A stretch of 64,000 nucleotides of DNA from Vibrio sp. PID17_43 (GCF_002608565.1 NZ_LIXM01000018.1:40944-104943), one strand, 5' to 3'. Shown: positions 21,865 through 33,453, counted from the stretch's first letter. The notes: generated by a model not told the origin, from the letters alone. Translations and numbers: made by a program.

Positions 21865-22830
21865 TTAAGCGGCCATGTTCATTAGTAGATAGCCTTGGTA
21901 ACCCAAGAAACATACGACTAAAATGCTGCCTTCAATTCGGTTAATGCTACGAGATTTACCCAAGCACATCGCAACCAAAAGCAGAGAAACACCCAACATA
22001 ACCCAGAAGTCGCGCCCCATAGCGTACTCACTTAGCACCGATGGGTTGATAATGCCTGGAAGTCCCATTACGGCCAAGATATTAAATACGTTTGAGCCGA
22101 TGATATTGCCGACAGCCATGTCATCTTCGCCTTTTAAAACGCCAGCCAATGACGCTGCAAGTTCAGGTAAGCTCGTACCCACCGCGATGATCGTAAGACC
22201 AATCACAAGGTCACTCATGCCGAAAAATTTCGCGATGATAACGGCATTATCAACCAACATGCTAGCAGCGATAGGCAGCAGAATCAGGCCGATAACCACC
22301 CACATAATCGCTTTTGGATTGCTCACGCCTTCTGGAATTTCGGCTTCTTGCTCTTCAATTAATACGTCACCCGCTTTTTGTTCTTTACGGCTGATCTGCA
22401 ACATGGCGTAAAGGAATCCACCAAATAGAACAAACAGCAGCACACCCTCGTAGAAACCTAAGTGGTTATCCCAAAGCAAAATGCCAGCTAAAACGGTAAC
22501 CGCTATCATGAGAGGAAGCTCACGGCGAATCACTGCCGAGCTGATTGATAGTGGTTTAATAAGTGCGGTGATACCTAGGATTAATGCGATGTTAGCAATG
22601 TTCGAGCCTAGTACATTACCGACAGCCGTGTCAGTTTTTCCTTCCCATGCGGCCGTGGCGGACACCATCATTTCAGGTGCAGACGAGCCCATGGCAAGAA
22701 TAGTCATACCGATGACCAAAGGCGATATACCAACGTTGCGAGCAAGAGCAGCAGAGCCAAAAACAAGTTTATCGGCACTCCAAACAAGTAATACAAGACC
22801 GACGATGAGCAACGCTACGGTTTCGAGCAT
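21865..22830 (-). CDS. yrbG: Ca2+/Na+ exchanger of the YrbG type
   Basis: 321 residues with two homologous halves, each with the exchanger alpha-repeat (GMTILAMGSSAPEM and GLTIIAVGTSLPEL) and about ten membrane spans. Inner-membrane cation/Ca2+ antiporter family; the physiological ion is not defined for YrbG. Lies between kdsD and the divergent mla operon as in E. coli. Confidence 0.92.
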   Translation of the reverse strand: MLETVALLIVGLVLLVWSADKLVFGSAALARNVGISPLVIGMTILAMGSSAPEMMVSATAAWEGKTDTAVGNVLGSNIANIALILGITALIKPLSISSAVIRRELPLMIAVTVLAGILLWDNHLGFYEGVLLFVLFGGFLYAMLQISRKEQKAGDVLIEEQEAEIPEGVSNPKAIMWVVIGLILLPIAASMLVDNAVIIAKFFGMSDLVIGLTIIAVGTSLPELAASLAGVLKGEDDMAVGNIIGSNVFNILAVMGLPGIINPSVLSEYAMGRDFWVMLGVSLLLVAMCLGKSRSINRIEGSILVVCFLGYQGYLLMNMAA

Positions 22831-23301
22831 GATGATTCCTAAGTAGTGAATAATTGAAATGAGTAACCGCTAATTTTGACCTTTTGCAGGCAAAAATGGA
22901 AGATAAACAACAAATAAATTAAAGGTTGGTAACGAAATTGCATTTAGCCTGTATGTTGTTTATTACCGCAATGAGGTCGTTGCCGAAATTTAGTCGCCTA
23001 TCGTTGCTTCACTTTGTTTATAAGGGAATAGTGAAGTCTAGCCGATGTGATTTAATTGAACAGTGCTTTTAATTCAAGTTCAATGTGCTTATGATTGCAG
23101 CTAAATATACCCAAGTGACGTCAATATACTGTATTCATCGTCTGTCACGGTTTTCAATTCATTCTAAATAACGATGAGCGTGGTGAGCCCCTCAGAGTTA
23201 TTTAGCTAAGTACTGGGAATCCACAACGGGCTACTGACTGAAAGACGAATTTACCTGGCGATTTTGTAAGTGATTACTTACAAATAGTAGAAGAAGATGA
23301 T
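22831..23301. promoter_or_regulatory. 471-bp divergent region (yrbG / mla operon)
   Basis: No gene seen. It should hold the promoters for yrbG-kdsD and for mlaF. A degenerate copy of a Vibrio intergenic palindrome (AATATACCCAAGTGACGTCA, near 23104) lies in the middle; the intact version is at 29255-29291. Confidence 0.45.
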
Positions 23302-24105
23302 ATGTCGCACAACGATTTAGTTACCTTAAATAATCTCACTTTCTCACGTGGAGATCGCACGATCTTTGACGGCATTGATTTGCGCGTACCAGAGGGGAAA
23401 GTGACGGCCATTATGGGGCCATCGGGAATCGGTAAAACGACGCTGCTACGCCTGATTGGTGGTCAGTTGTATCCAGAACAAGGAGAGATCTGGTTTGATG
23501 GTGACAATATTCCTGCTCTTTCACGGAAGAAGTTGTACCAAGCTCGTAAGAAGATGAGCATGCTATTTCAATCCGGAGCACTATTCACGGATCTCAACGT
23601 ATTTGATAACGTTGCCTTCCCTTTACGTGAACATACTGAACTGCCAGAAGAGTTGATTCGAACCATGGTGCTACTCAAGCTTGAAGCCGTAGGACTTCGT
23701 GGTGCGGCAGAGTTGATGCCGAGCGAATTGTCTGGGGGTATGGCGCGGCGTGCGGCATTGGCACGAGCCATTGCGCTTGACCCGGACTTGATCATGTACG
23801 ATGAACCGTTTGTTGGTCAGGACCCAATTACCATGGGCGTCTTGGTTGAACTGATCAGTAATTTGAACCGAGCTCTGGGGCTTACGTCAATCGTGGTATC
23901 ACACGATGTACCAGAGGTGATGAGCATTGCTGATTGGGTCTACTTGCTTGCAGATGGAAAAATCGTGGCATGCGGTACACCACAAGAGCTCAATGACAAT
24001 CCAGACCCACGTGTACAGCAATTTTTACAAGGCGAAGCTGATGGCCCTGTACCATTCCGCTACCCAGCTCAAAGTATCGAAAAGGATTTATTTGATGGTC
24101 GATAG
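23302..24105 (+). CDS. mlaF: MlaF, ATPase of the Mla phospholipid transporter
   Basis: 267 residues, ABC ATPase with Walker [10 protein letters not shown], signature LSGGMARR and Walker [15 protein letters not shown]. Works with MlaE, MlaD and MlaB to move phospholipids between inner and outer membranes and maintain outer-membrane asymmetry. First gene of a compact seven-gene run to murA. Confidence 0.97.
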   Translation: MSHNDLVTLNNLTFSRGDRTIFDGIDLRVPEGKVTAIMGPSGIGKTTLLRLIGGQLYPEQGEIWFDGDNIPALSRKKLYQARKKMSMLFQSGALFTDLNVFDNVAFPLREHTELPEELIRTMVLLKLEAVGLRGAAELMPSELSGGMARRAALARAIALDPDLIMYDEPFVGQDPITMGVLVELISNLNRALGLTSIVVSHDVPEVMSIADWVYLLADGKIVACGTPQELNDNPDPRVQQFLQGEADGPVPFRYPAQSIEKDLFDGR

Positions 24106-24886
24106 CTTTATTCAATTTGTCGCTTCGCTAGGCAGACGCACATTGGCCATTTGTGAAGCGTTCGGTCGCGCAACGTTGATGCTCGTTGGTGCGTTAGTGG
24201 CTCGACCACAGCCAATCAAAAACCTTCCTTTAGTGATCAAACAACTTTACTCGGTAGGGGTACAGTCATTGGCGATCATTGTCGTTTCTGGTCTGTTTAT
24301 CGGTATGGTGTTGAGCCTGCAAGGGTACGTTGTTCTTGTGGATTATGGTGCAGAGGGCAGTTTGGGGCAAATGGTTGCGCTGTCGTTGCTTCGCGAGCTT
24401 GGTCCAGTGGTTACTGCTCTTCTGTTTGCGGGGCGCGCCGGCTCTGCTCTGACTGCTGAAATTGGCCTAATGAAGGCAACTGAGCAGTTATCAAGCTTAG
24501 AAATGATGGCCGTGGATCCGCTTAAGCGAGTGATTGCGCCACGTTTCTGGGCTGGTGTTATCTCAATGCCACTGCTTGCTATGATTTTTATGGCGATAGG
24601 TATTTGGGGCGCAGAATTAGTTGGGGTTGATTGGAAAGGCGTTGATCACGGCAGCTTTTGGGCAGCGATGCAATCGTCGGTGGAGCTTGGTAAAGATATC
24701 GGCAACAGTATGATTAAATGTGTTGTATTTGCCCTTACTGTTACTTGGATTGCTCTTTTTAACGGCTATGACGCGATTCCAACTTCGGAAGGCATCAGTC
24801 GAGCTACTACGCGCACAGTTGTGCATTCTTCTTTAGCAGTACTAGGACTAGACTTTGTACTGACTGCATTGATGTTTGGGAATTAG
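24095..24886 (+). CDS. mlaE: MlaE, permease of the Mla transporter
   Basis: 263 residues from ATG 24095 ([16 protein letters not shown]), which has AAAGGAT upstream and overlaps mlaF by 11 bp. Five to six membrane segments and the conserved [17 protein letters not shown] loop of the MlaE/permease family. Confidence 0.95.
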   Translation: MVDSFIQFVASLGRRTLAICEAFGRATLMLVGALVARPQPIKNLPLVIKQLYSVGVQSLAIIVVSGLFIGMVLSLQGYVVLVDYGAEGSLGQMVALSLLRELGPVVTALLFAGRAGSALTAEIGLMKATEQLSSLEMMAVDPLKRVIAPRFWAGVISMPLLAMIFMAIGIWGAELVGVDWKGVDHGSFWAAMQSSVELGKDIGNSMIKCVVFALTVTWIALFNGYDAIPTSEGISRATTRTVVHSSLAVLGLDFVLTALMFGN

Positions 24887-24888
24887 TC

Positions 24889-25377
24889 ATGCAACAAACA
24901 CGTAAAACTGAATTATGGGTTGGCAGCTTTGTATTAGCAGGAATTTGCGCGATTCTTGTGATGATTTTTCAAGTTGCTGACGTAAAAAGCATGGGCTCTG
25001 GCAATACTTATACCCTGAAAGCCGAGTTCGATAATATTGGTAGCTTAAAAGTGCGCTCGCCAGTGAAAGTCGGTGGCGTGGTTATTGGTCGAGTAAGCAG
25101 TATTACGCTCAACCCAGATAACCTGCTGCCAGTAGTAAGTTTGTCGATCAACAGCAAATACAATCAGTTCCCAGAAACGTCCAGTGTGCAAATTCTGACT
25201 TCTGGCTTGATTGGCGAGCAATACATTGGATTAGTGCCAGGCTTTGTCTTTGATGATGAGGAAATGCTCGTAGATGGCGATACAATTGAAGACACCAAAT
25301 CAGCATTGGTGCTAGAAGATTTAATTGGCCAGGTGCTATACAGCATTGGCGATTCAGGCGATTCAAATAAGGAATAA
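24889..25377 (+). CDS. mlaD: MlaD, MCE-domain lipid-binding subunit
   Basis: 162 residues: one membrane anchor (residues 8-28) then one MCE domain (VKSMGSGNTYTLKAEFDNIGSLKVRSPVKVGGV). MlaD forms a hexameric ring on the periplasmic face. 2-bp gap from mlaE. Confidence 0.95.
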   Translation: MQQTRKTELWVGSFVLAGICAILVMIFQVADVKSMGSGNTYTLKAEFDNIGSLKVRSPVKVGGVVIGRVSSITLNPDNLLPVVSLSINSKYNQFPETSSVQILTSGLIGEQYIGLVPGFVFDDEEMLVDGDTIEDTKSALVLEDLIGQVLYSIGDSGDSNKE

Positions 25378-25380
25378 CCC

Positions 25381-26019
25381 ATGCTATCGAGATTATTGCT
25401 TTCTTTCGCAGCGGCTTTCACGGCATTTGGTGCAGCAGCCCAAGAAGTGGATAAAACGCAGCCATACCAGATGATGAAACAAGTCGCGGAAGTGACGTTT
25501 GAGCGATTGAAGAATGAGCAACCAAAGATTCAGCAAAACCCTAATTTGTTAAAGGATATTGTTGATCAAGAGCTGATGCCTTATGTAAATGAACGTTATG
25601 CTGCGTTGAAACTGCTCGGCCCGAATCTTAAAGGAGCCAAGCGTGAAGATGTTGGGGTGTTCATTAAAGCTTTTCGTGGTTACTTGGTGACATCATATGC
25701 ACAAGTGCTGACGCAATATACGGATCAACAAGTCGCGTTTGGTCCAGAACCAAAGCTGGACCCGTCGAAACGTATCACTAGTATTAAAGTTGATATTATT
25801 GATGCGCCTCGCCCAAACATTACGCTTGAATTCAAACTGCGCAAAGATAACAAAACAGGAGAATGGCTGGCATTCGACATGGTTGCTGAAGGCATCAGTT
25901 TACTGTCGAGCAAGCAGTCGGAATGGAGCGGAAAAATTCGTCAAGATGGCATTTTAGCGGTAGCGAAAGATCTTGAGAGTTTGGCAGCGCAACCCATTCG
26001 TTTTGAGGCAAAAAACTAA
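25381..26019 (+). CDS. mlaC: MlaC, periplasmic phospholipid carrier
   Basis: 212 residues with a signal peptide (LLLSFAAAFTAFGAAAQE) and the Ttg2D/MlaC fold. Shuttles phospholipid between the MlaA-porin complex and MlaFEDB. Stop overlaps the mlaB start by one base. Confidence 0.95.
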   Translation: MLSRLLLSFAAAFTAFGAAAQEVDKTQPYQMMKQVAEVTFERLKNEQPKIQQNPNLLKDIVDQELMPYVNERYAALKLLGPNLKGAKREDVGVFIKAFRGYLVTSYAQVLTQYTDQQVAFGPEPKLDPSKRITSIKVDIIDAPRPNITLEFKLRKDNKTGEWLAFDMVAEGISLLSSKQSEWSGKIRQDGILAVAKDLESLAAQPIRFEAKN

Positions 26020-26339
26020 TGTCAGCATCTCATTCTCAGTGGCACTTACAGCAAGGCTCACTTAAGCTCAGTGGGGCGTTGGATAGAGATACTGTGCCAT
26101 CACTATGGACGGTAGCGAAACAATGGCAGCCCTCACAAGTCGCTGTCGAGTGCTCGTTGGAAGAGATCGAGCGTATCGACTCAGCTGGAATGGTGATGTT
26201 AATTCACTTAATAGAGCATGCAAAAAAACAAAACTGTCATATAATGCTCAGTTTCGTGCCTGCGCAATTGCGCACTTTGTTTCAGCTGAGTAATGTTGAA
26301 TCTTTAGTGGCCAAACATATACAGAATTATCAGGGGTAA
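26019..26339 (+). CDS. mlaB: MlaB, STAS-domain subunit
   Basis: 106 residues, STAS domain with the conserved IDSAGMVMLIHL strand-helix. Cytoplasmic subunit that stabilises MlaF in the transporter. Confidence 0.93.
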   Translation: MSASHSQWHLQQGSLKLSGALDRDTVPSLWTVAKQWQPSQVAVECSLEEIERIDSAGMVMLIHLIEHAKKQNCHIMLSFVPAQLRTLFQLSNVESLVAKHIQNYQG

Positions 26340-26342
26340 ATT

Positions 26343-26597
26343 GTGGATAGCGCAAAAGTACAACAGTTACTAGAAGAAGCACTAAACCTTCAAGAAGTGC
26401 ATGTAAAAGGTGAAGGTAGCCACTATGAAGTGGTTGCTGTTGATGCTTGTTTCGATGGAATGAGCCGCGTTAAGAAGCAGCAGTTAATTTACGGTCCTCT
26501 GATGGATTACATTCAGCGTAACGACATTCACGCGCTATCGATTAAAGCGTTCACTCCCGAAGAGTGGGCACGTGATAAAAAGTTAATGTCGCTTTAA
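26343..26597 (+). CDS. ibaG: IbaG, BolA-like protein
   Basis: 84 residues from a GTG start. BolA fold ([21 protein letters not shown] ... [10 protein letters not shown]). Acid-responsive BolA paralogue that pairs with monothiol glutaredoxins and affects the envelope; in V. cholerae it has been linked to cell-envelope integrity. Sits between mlaB and murA. Confidence 0.92.
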   Translation: MDSAKVQQLLEEALNLQEVHVKGEGSHYEVVAVDACFDGMSRVKKQQLIYGPLMDYIQRNDIHALSIKAFTPEEWARDKKLMSL

Positions 26598-27872
<1,275 letters not shown>

Positions 27873-27903
27873 ACTGCTTGGCTAGTGACGTGGACATCAA
27901 GAG

Positions 27904-27931
27904 AGCCGAAACTCAGGTTTCGGCTTTTTTA
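27904..27931 (+). terminator. murA terminator
   Basis: AGCCGAAAC / GTTTCGGCT stem with a 4-nt loop and T6 tail. Confidence 0.9.
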
Positions 27932-28013
27932 TATGTTTTCATTACCATCATGTGATGGAAAGAGAACAAAGACGAGTTGTACTTGGCGTAAAGCCGGTTC
28001 CTGGAGAACAATG

Positions 28014-28739
28014 ATGATTGCACTATTACGTGTATTTGCTGTCGCAATTTTCGCAATTGTGATGTTTATTGGCGGTTGTGGTTACTGCCTGCTGAGCCCT
28101 AGAAACCCTAAGCATGTTTATACCTTTGGCCGGCTGTTCGGCAAGATGTCTCGGGTATTTGGCATTAAATTAGAGCTACGCATTCCCGAAGATGCTTATT
28201 CTCGTGGTCAGCATATGTATATTGCTAACCATCAAAATAATTGGGATCTGTTTACGGTTTCTTCAGCAGTGACACCAAAGGTGGTCACTGTTGGTAAAAA
28301 GAGCCTAGTATGGATGCCACTATTTGGTCAGCTTTACTGGCTTACCGGCAATATTTTGATTGACCGTGCGAACCGATCGAAAGCGAAAGGAACTATCGAT
28401 CAGGTGGTCGATAATATTAAAAAGAGTGATGTGTCGGTATGGATGTTCCCAGAAGGCACACGTTCACGTGGTCGAGGCTTACTGCCATTCAAAACCGGTG
28501 CGTTCCATGCTGCAATTGCTGCAGCAGTGCCAATCATTCCAATCGTATGTAGTTCAACGGATCGAATTAAATTCAACCGTTGGAACAACGGCCATGTTAT
28601 TGTTGAGATGCTTCCACCTATTAGTACAGACGGTTATGGTAAAGAAAGTGTACGTGACCTGGCGAACCTTTGTCGTGAACAGATGAAAGAGAAGTTAGAA
28701 GCTCTGGATGAAGAAGTAAAACAGCGCAATGCGGCATGA
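28014..28739 (+). CDS. plsC: PlsC, 1-acyl-glycerol-3-phosphate acyltransferase
   Basis: 241 residues from ATG 28014, 6 nt after CTGGAGA; the adjacent ATG at 28011 is closer than ideal. N-terminal hydrophobic segment, HX4D motif NHQNNWD (73-78) and FPEGTRSRG (145-153). Makes phosphatidic acid at the inner membrane. The open frame upstream of 28011 crosses the murA terminator and is not coding. Confidence 0.93.
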   Translation: MIALLRVFAVAIFAIVMFIGGCGYCLLSPRNPKHVYTFGRLFGKMSRVFGIKLELRIPEDAYSRGQHMYIANHQNNWDLFTVSSAVTPKVVTVGKKSLVWMPLFGQLYWLTGNILIDRANRSKAKGTIDQVVDNIKKSDVSVWMFPEGTRSRGRGLLPFKTGAFHAAIAAAVPIIPIVCSSTDRIKFNRWNNGHVIVEMLPPISTDGYGKESVRDLANLCREQMKEKLEALDEEVKQRNAA

Positions 28740-28757
28740 GTTTGACGGACGATAAAT

Positions 28758-28794
28758 AAAAAAATGGGTAGCTAGGCTACCCATTTTTTTATTT
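28758..28794. terminator. Bidirectional terminator plsC / ridA
   Basis: ATGGGTAGC-TAG-GCTACCCAT flanked by A-run and T-run between convergent genes. Confidence 0.9.
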
Positions 28795-28829
28795 ATCCTG
28801 AACGCAGGTCACTTAGTAAGTGCGAGCAA

Positions 28830-29219
28830 TTATTTACGAACAGCGATTGCTTCAATCTCGATACCTACATCTTTAGGTAGACGAGCCACTTCCACGCAAG
28901 AACGTGCCGGGTAGTTTGCCACTTCGTGTTCGTCAAAGAACTTACCGTACACTTCGTTTACTGTGCCGAAGTCGTTTAGGTCTTTAACGAAAACGGTCAT
29001 TTTAACGATGTCTGTTACTTTAAGGCCTGATGCTTCCACTACAGCCTTCACATTTTCTAGAGACTGACGTGCTTGCTCTGCGATGTCAGCTGACACTTCA
29101 CCTGTCGCTGGGTTTACTGGAATTTGGCCAGAAGTTAGAACCATGTTACCTAGATCTACGCCTTGAACGTAAGGACCGATTGCTGCTGGTGCAGATTCAG
29201 TGTGAAGTACTTTCGTCAT
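28830..29219 (-). CDS. ridA: RidA, enamine/imine deaminase
   Basis: 129 residues, YjgF/YER057c/UK114 family with the signature around ARSCVEVARLPKDVGIEIEAIA. Hydrolyses reactive 2-aminoacrylate from PLP enzymes. Immediately follows pyrBI, a conserved order. Confidence 0.96.
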   Translation of the reverse strand: MTKVLHTESAPAAIGPYVQGVDLGNMVLTSGQIPVNPATGEVSADIAEQARQSLENVKAVVEASGLKVTDIVKMTVFVKDLNDFGTVNEVYGKFFDEHEVANYPARSCVEVARLPKDVGIEIEAIAVRK

Positions 29220-29254
29220 GTGAATTGTTCCATCTGTTTTATAGGGGAATAAAG

Positions 29255-29291
29255 AATATACCCAAGTATCTTGACGTTACTTGGGTATATT
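29255..29291. repeat. Intergenic palindromic repeat (intact copy)
   Basis: Perfect 14-bp arms AATATACCCAAGTA / TACTTGGGTATATT around a 9-nt loop, between ridA and pyrI. A decayed relative lies near 23104. The form resembles scattered REP-like elements of vibrios. Confidence 0.7.
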
Positions 29292-29331
29292 GAGTGTGCC
29301 TCTAAACATGAAGCACGTAAAGATCAAAATA

Positions 29332-29347
29332 CCCCGCTAGGGCGGGG
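29332..29347 (-). terminator. pyrBI terminator
   Basis: CCCCGC / GCGGGG hairpin with TATTTT following on the minus strand, 40 bp after pyrI. Confidence 0.7.
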
Positions 29348-29386
29348 CATTAGTCAACTTTCTGTTAGTAATAAAGCGATAGGCGA

Positions 29387-29848
29387 TTAACGCTCTGTCA
29401 CGATCTCACGTGCAAATACTTTCTCACAGTATTTACATTTCAGACGGATATCGCCTTTCTTTTCGACGACATTGAAGCTACTTGCGACAGGTTCGTTGTG
29501 AGTAATACAGTTACTGTTTGGGCACTCGAAGACATTGTTGATTCGCTCTGGAAGCTCTAGTGCCAGTTTCTTCACTACTTCGTAGTTTTCGATTTGGTTG
29601 ACGGTCGCGTGTGGTGCATAAAGTGCTAGCTTGCTCGCTTGCTCTTCATTGATGAAGATATTTTCAATCTTTAATAGATCTTTGTGGCCCAGTGCCGATG
29701 ATGGCAAGTTAAGGCCAATGGTTACACGCTGAGACGAATTATGCATGTCGAACAGCTTCAGAACCTTGATACCAATTTGTGCCGGAATGTGGTCGATTAC
29801 CGTACCGTTTTTGATTGCTTCTACCTGCAATTGAGTTTCTTTAGTCAT
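29387..29848 (-). CDS. pyrI: PyrI, aspartate carbamoyltransferase regulatory chain
   Basis: 153 residues, with the four zinc cysteines C109, C114, C138 and C141 in the C-terminal zinc domain, matching E. coli PyrI. Binds CTP/ATP and confers allostery on PyrB. 16-bp gap from pyrB. Confidence 0.97.
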   Translation of the reverse strand: MTKETQLQVEAIKNGTVIDHIPAQIGIKVLKLFDMHNSSQRVTIGLNLPSSALGHKDLLKIENIFINEEQASKLALYAPHATVNQIENYEVVKKLALELPERINNVFECPNSNCITHNEPVASSFNVVEKKGDIRLKCKYCEKVFAREIVTER

Positions 29849-29864
29849 GTCTTTTCTCCCTCGA

Positions 29865-30794
29865 TTACAGTGTTTCGTTAAGAACCAATGCCAACAACGC
29901 TTGGCGCGCGTACACGCCGTTCTCTGCTTGTTGGAAGTAGTATGCGTGTGGTGTTCTGTCTACGTCAGTCGTGATTTCATCTACGCGTGGCAGTGGGTGT
30001 AGTACTTTTAGGTTCTCACGTGCACTTTTAAGCAGTGATGCCGTTAGGATGTAAGCTGACTTGATATGGGCGTATTCTGATTCGTCAAAACGTTCTTTCT
30101 GTACGCGAGTCATGTACAGAATATCGAGCTCAGGAATTACGCTCTCCATATCAGTATGCAGGCTGTATTGGATCCCAGCTTCGTCGAGCTCTTCACATAG
30201 GTAATCAGGCATTGCTAGCGCTTCTGGCGCGACAAAGAAGAAGCGAATGTTATTGAACTTCGCAAGGGCTTGCGTCAATGAGTGCACGGTACGACCGTAT
30301 TTCAGGTCACCAACAAATGCGACGTTAAGGTTATCCAGACGACCTTGGGTTTCTGCGATGGTGTACAGGTCGAGCAGCGTTTGTGTTGGGTGCTGGTTTG
30401 CACCGTCACCGGCGTTGATGACAGGTACGCCGTTTGAGAACTCAGACGCTAGACGAGCAGCGCCCTCTTGTGGATGGCGCATCACGAATGCATCCACGTA
30501 AGAAGAGATAACCTGCACAGAGTCAGACAGAGTTTCGCCTTTTTTTGCCAGAGAGGTGTTGCCACCATTATCAAAGCCAATAACATCGCCGCCGATACGC
30601 TGAATGGCCGTCTCGAAAGAGAGACGAGTGCGTGTGGATGGCTCAAAGAAACAGCTTGCGACAACCTTGTTGTTAATCAGTTCTGGACGAGGTTCTTTTT
30701 TTAACTGACCTGCAGTTTCGACAATCAGTTCCAGCTCTTCACGTGAAAGCTCTGGAATAGAGATGATGTGCTTCTGGTAAAGCGAGTTCGCCAT
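29865..30794 (-). CDS. pyrB: PyrB, aspartate carbamoyltransferase catalytic chain
   Basis: 309 residues from the ATG at 30794 ([13 protein letters not shown]), which has AAGAAGA upstream; the frame is open further upstream but that part lies between the attenuator and the start. [20 protein letters not shown] and HPLPRVDEI motifs are intact. Second step of pyrimidine synthesis. Controlled by the attenuator described separately. Confidence 0.97.
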   Translation of the reverse strand: MANSLYQKHIISIPELSREELELIVETAGQLKKEPRPELINNKVVASCFFEPSTRTRLSFETAIQRIGGDVIGFDNGGNTSLAKKGETLSDSVQVISSYVDAFVMRHPQEGAARLASEFSNGVPVINAGDGANQHPTQTLLDLYTIAETQGRLDNLNVAFVGDLKYGRTVHSLTQALAKFNNIRFFFVAPEALAMPDYLCEELDEAGIQYSLHTDMESVIPELDILYMTRVQKERFDESEYAHIKSAYILTASLLKSARENLKVLHPLPRVDEITTDVDRTPHAYYFQQAENGVYARQALLALVLNETL

Positions 30795-30857
30795 GATCTT
30801 CTTCCCTATAACAGTGGTGACTATCCCCAAAATTAACCGTGACGGAATTTTGGACAT

Positions 30858-30890
30858 AAAAAAACCTCCCCAAATGGGGAGGTTTTAAAA
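30858..30890 (-). terminator. pyrBI attenuator
   Basis: ACCTCCCC-ATTT-GGGGAGGT hairpin followed by seven Ts on the minus strand, between the leader peptide and pyrB. This is the arrangement of the E. coli pyrBI attenuator, where UTP-dependent pausing couples leader translation to readthrough. Confidence 0.88.
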
Positions 30891-30980
30891 ATCAATAGAA
30901 TTAACGAAAATAACAGCACGTAAGCGTAGTCGCTTAGCTAGAGCAAATCGCATTTTTACGTCAGCAATCAGCGTGGTCAT
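30885..30980 (-). CDS. pyrL: pyrBI leader peptide
   Basis: 31-residue open frame (MTTLIADVKMRFALAKRLRL then RAVIFVNSIDF) with a GGA ribosome site 7 nt upstream. Its last codons (GTT ATT TTC GTT AAT TCT ATT GAT TTT) make a U-rich transcript, and its stop codon touches the attenuator stem. In the E. coli model RNA polymerase pauses in the U-rich part when UTP is low, letting the ribosome catch up and block the hairpin. The peptide sequence is not conserved with E. coli; the architecture is. Confidence 0.8.
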   Translation of the reverse strand: MTTLIADVKMRFALAKRLRLRAVIFVNSIDF

Positions 30981-31008
30981 TTCGTAATCCTCAGACAAAT
31001 TGCCGAGC

Positions 31009-31036
31009 ATTATACGCTTAACTTCCTTGAGCGCAA
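31009..31036 (-). promoter_or_regulatory. pyrBI promoter
   Basis: On the minus strand TTGCGC, a 16-bp spacer and TATAAT, about 30 bp before the leader-peptide start. Confidence 0.7.
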
Positions 31037-31070
31037 GCGATTACGCTATGCTTTTGGTGACTAAAAGTCG

Positions 31071-32075
31071 CTAACTTCCGAGTGTCGCCACCATTACCGC
31101 TTTGATGGTATGAATGCGGTTCTCGGCTTCGTCAAACACGATAGAGTATTCTGACTCAAATACCTCTTCCGTTACCTCAAGGCCTTTCATACCGTATTTT
31201 TCTGCCACTTCTTTACCCAAGGTGGTTTCGTCATTGTGGAAAGCAGGTAGACAGTGCATGAACTTCACGTGCGGATTACCCGTTTTTTTAATCACATTCA
31301 TGTTGACTTGGTAAGGTGTCATCAGTGCAACACGCTCATCCCAAGCTTGTGCTGATTCGCCCATGGAAACCCACACATCGGTGTAAAGGAAATCACAACC
31401 TTTTACGCCCTCTTCGACGTTTTCAGTCAAGGTGATTTTCGCGCCTGTTTGCTGTGCAATCTCTTGGCAACTCGCCACTAACTCTTCTTCTGGCCAGAAA
31501 GATTGTGGTGCGACAAGACGAATGTCCATGCCCATTTTCGCCGCGCCAACCATGAGAGAGTTGCCCATGTTGTTGCGTGCATCACCAAGGTAAGCGAACG
31601 TAATCTCATGCAGCTGTTTACCGCGTCCATGCTCTTGCATGGTAAGGAAGTCGGCAAGGATTTGTGTTGGGTGGAATTCGTCGGTCAAGCCATTCCATAC
31701 TGGCACGCCAGCGTAAGTCCCCAGTTCTTCCACGATGGATTGACCAAAGCCGCGATATTCGATGCCGTCATACATTCGACCAAGTACGCGAGCAGTGTCT
31801 TTGATTGACTCTTTATGGCCGATTTGTGAGCCAGAAGGACCGATGTAAGAAACTTGTGCGCCTTGGTCAAAGGCCGCGACTTCAAACGCACATCGGGTAC
31901 GAGTAGAAGATTTCTCAAAGATTAACGCGATGTTTTTGCCTTGAAGTTTCTTCTGCTCTGTTCCTGCATATTTCGCTTTTTTCAGCTCAGCAGACAGTTC
32001 GAGCAAAAACTGGATTTCTTTTGTAGAGAAGTCCAATAGCTTCAAAAAGTTGCGATTACGTAGATTGAAAGCCAT
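31071..32075 (-). CDS. argF: ArgF, ornithine carbamoyltransferase
   Basis: 334 residues with carbamoyl-phosphate motif [20 protein letters not shown] and the ornithine motif HCLPAFHN. It could be the anabolic enzyme or a catabolic (ArcB) one; the upstream ARG-box-like sequence favours ArgR control and biosynthesis. arcA lies upstream but has its own terminator, so the two are separate units. Confidence 0.93.
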   Translation of the reverse strand: MAFNLRNRNFLKLLDFSTKEIQFLLELSAELKKAKYAGTEQKKLQGKNIALIFEKSSTRTRCAFEVAAFDQGAQVSYIGPSGSQIGHKESIKDTARVLGRMYDGIEYRGFGQSIVEELGTYAGVPVWNGLTDEFHPTQILADFLTMQEHGRGKQLHEITFAYLGDARNNMGNSLMVGAAKMGMDIRLVAPQSFWPEEELVASCQEIAQQTGAKITLTENVEEGVKGCDFLYTDVWVSMGESAQAWDERVALMTPYQVNMNVIKKTGNPHVKFMHCLPAFHNDETTLGKEVAEKYGMKGLEVTEEVFESEYSIVFDEAENRIHTIKAVMVATLGS

Positions 32076-32108
32076 AGCTCGTCCTTTAGGTCGTTTGGTT
32101 GATGAAGG

Positions 32109-32158
32109 ATAAAAGCATTAAAACATATAAATGCTTTTATTGTGAATAATTATTTTTC
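32109..32158 (-). promoter_or_regulatory. argF upstream region: inverted repeat and ARG-box-like site
   Basis: An 11-bp inverted repeat ATAAAAGCATT / AATGCTTTTAT (32109-32139) is followed by TGTGAATAATTATTTTTC (32141-32158), close to the ArgR consensus TGAATwwwwATTCA. ArgR control is inferred. Confidence 0.5.
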
Positions 32159-32166
32159 GCGTGAGT

Positions 32167-32199
32167 AAAAAAAGGTTGATGTATTCACATCAACCTTAG
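32167..32199 (-). terminator. arcA terminator
   Basis: AGGTTGATGT-GAAT-ACATCAACCT hairpin with a run of seven Ts on the minus strand. Confidence 0.88.
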
Positions 32200-32232
32200 T
32201 CATTATTTATCTCGTTTGCTGAGAGAGGTTTC

Positions 32233-33453
32233 TCAAATATCGTCGCGTTCTATTGGGCAGCTCATACAACGTGCGCCACCACGACCTCGACCAAGCTCAT
32301 TACCTGGAATCGTTAGGACTTCGATTCCTGCTTTGTCATATTTCTCATTGGTATAGACGTTACGCTCGTAACCAATCACCACCCCCGGTTTCACCGTGAG
32401 GACGTTATTGGCATCATTCCACTGTTCACGCTCGGCTTCGTAGCTGTCGCCACCGGTCGTGATGATTTTTAGTTGGTCCAAACCAAGTGCAGATTCAATC
32501 GCATGTAGGTAGTTGTGCGATGCTTCCACATGCATTTCACCATTGCTCTTTGGCGTTAAGCGCCAAGTGTCGAGCTCTTTACGCATGATCTCAGGGTAAA
32601 CCGAGAAGGTATCAACGTCCATATGCGTCATGACGGTATCTAGGTGCATGCATGAGCGGTGTTTTGGTAAGTCGATAGCAATGACTTCTTTCGCCTGACC
32701 GGATTTAAACAGGCTTGCTGCTAGGTTTTCTACCCCCTGTGGCGTGGTGCGCTCAGATATACCAATGAGTACCGCTCCTTTACCTATCACCAGAACATCA
32801 CCACCTTCGATGTTTGCATTGTCGTAGTGAAGGTCTTCGTTACCAAAGTACTTAATGAAATCTTGCCCTGCAAACGCCGGATGCCAGTGGTAGATGGCTC
32901 GCAGATGATTCGTTTCACGTTGACGTGCAGGCATCATCATTGGGTTAAGGGAGACACCGCCATAAACCCAGCAGGAGGTATCTCGAGTAAACAGATGGTT
33001 TGGCAGGGGCTCAATAACGAAGTCGAGTGGTTGTTGCATTTTTGGTAGCATCGATGATGACTGAATTGGCAACTCTGAGTAGGCCAAACCGCCAAGTAGG
33101 ATAGTGGCAAGATGCTCGTTGTCCATCTCGATAAAGTATTGACGCAAATCTCGAGCGAAAGTTGGACCATAGCGGAAGTCCGAAATCTGAGTATTTAATA
33201 GCCACTGTTTTGCCTCCGGAACGGCAAGAGTTTCGACCAGTAAATCGTGCAGCAGTAACACTTCGACACCTTGATCTCGAAGCGTGCGAGCAAAGGCGTC
33301 GTGTTCTTCTCCTGCGGCTTCCACTGCTAATACATCATCAAACAGTAGATCGTGACAGTTTGATGGTGTGAGGTGGGTTAGGGCACGCTCTGGGCGATGT
33401 AGTAGTACTCGTCTAAGTTGACCAACTTCTGATCCAACGTACAGCTTACTCAT
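32233..33453 (-). CDS. arcA: ArcA, arginine deiminase
   Basis: 406 residues. Guanidino-group modifying fold with [22 protein letters not shown] and the C-terminal nucleophile Cys396 in [11 protein letters not shown]. Converts arginine to citrulline and ammonia. No carbamate kinase (arcC) or antiporter (arcD) gene is adjacent, so the full ADI pathway is not encoded here. Confidence 0.95.
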   Translation of the reverse strand: MSKLYVGSEVGQLRRVLLHRPERALTHLTPSNCHDLLFDDVLAVEAAGEEHDAFARTLRDQGVEVLLLHDLLVETLAVPEAKQWLLNTQISDFRYGPTFARDLRQYFIEMDNEHLATILLGGLAYSELPIQSSSMLPKMQQPLDFVIEPLPNHLFTRDTSCWVYGGVSLNPMMMPARQRETNHLRAIYHWHPAFAGQDFIKYFGNEDLHYDNANIEGGDVLVIGKGAVLIGISERTTPQGVENLAASLFKSGQAKEVIAIDLPKHRSCMHLDTVMTHMDVDTFSVYPEIMRKELDTWRLTPKSNGEMHVEASHNYLHAIESALGLDQLKIITTGGDSYEAEREQWNDANNVLTVKPGVVIGYERNVYTNEKYDKAGIEVLTIPGNELGRGRGGARCMSCPIERDDI

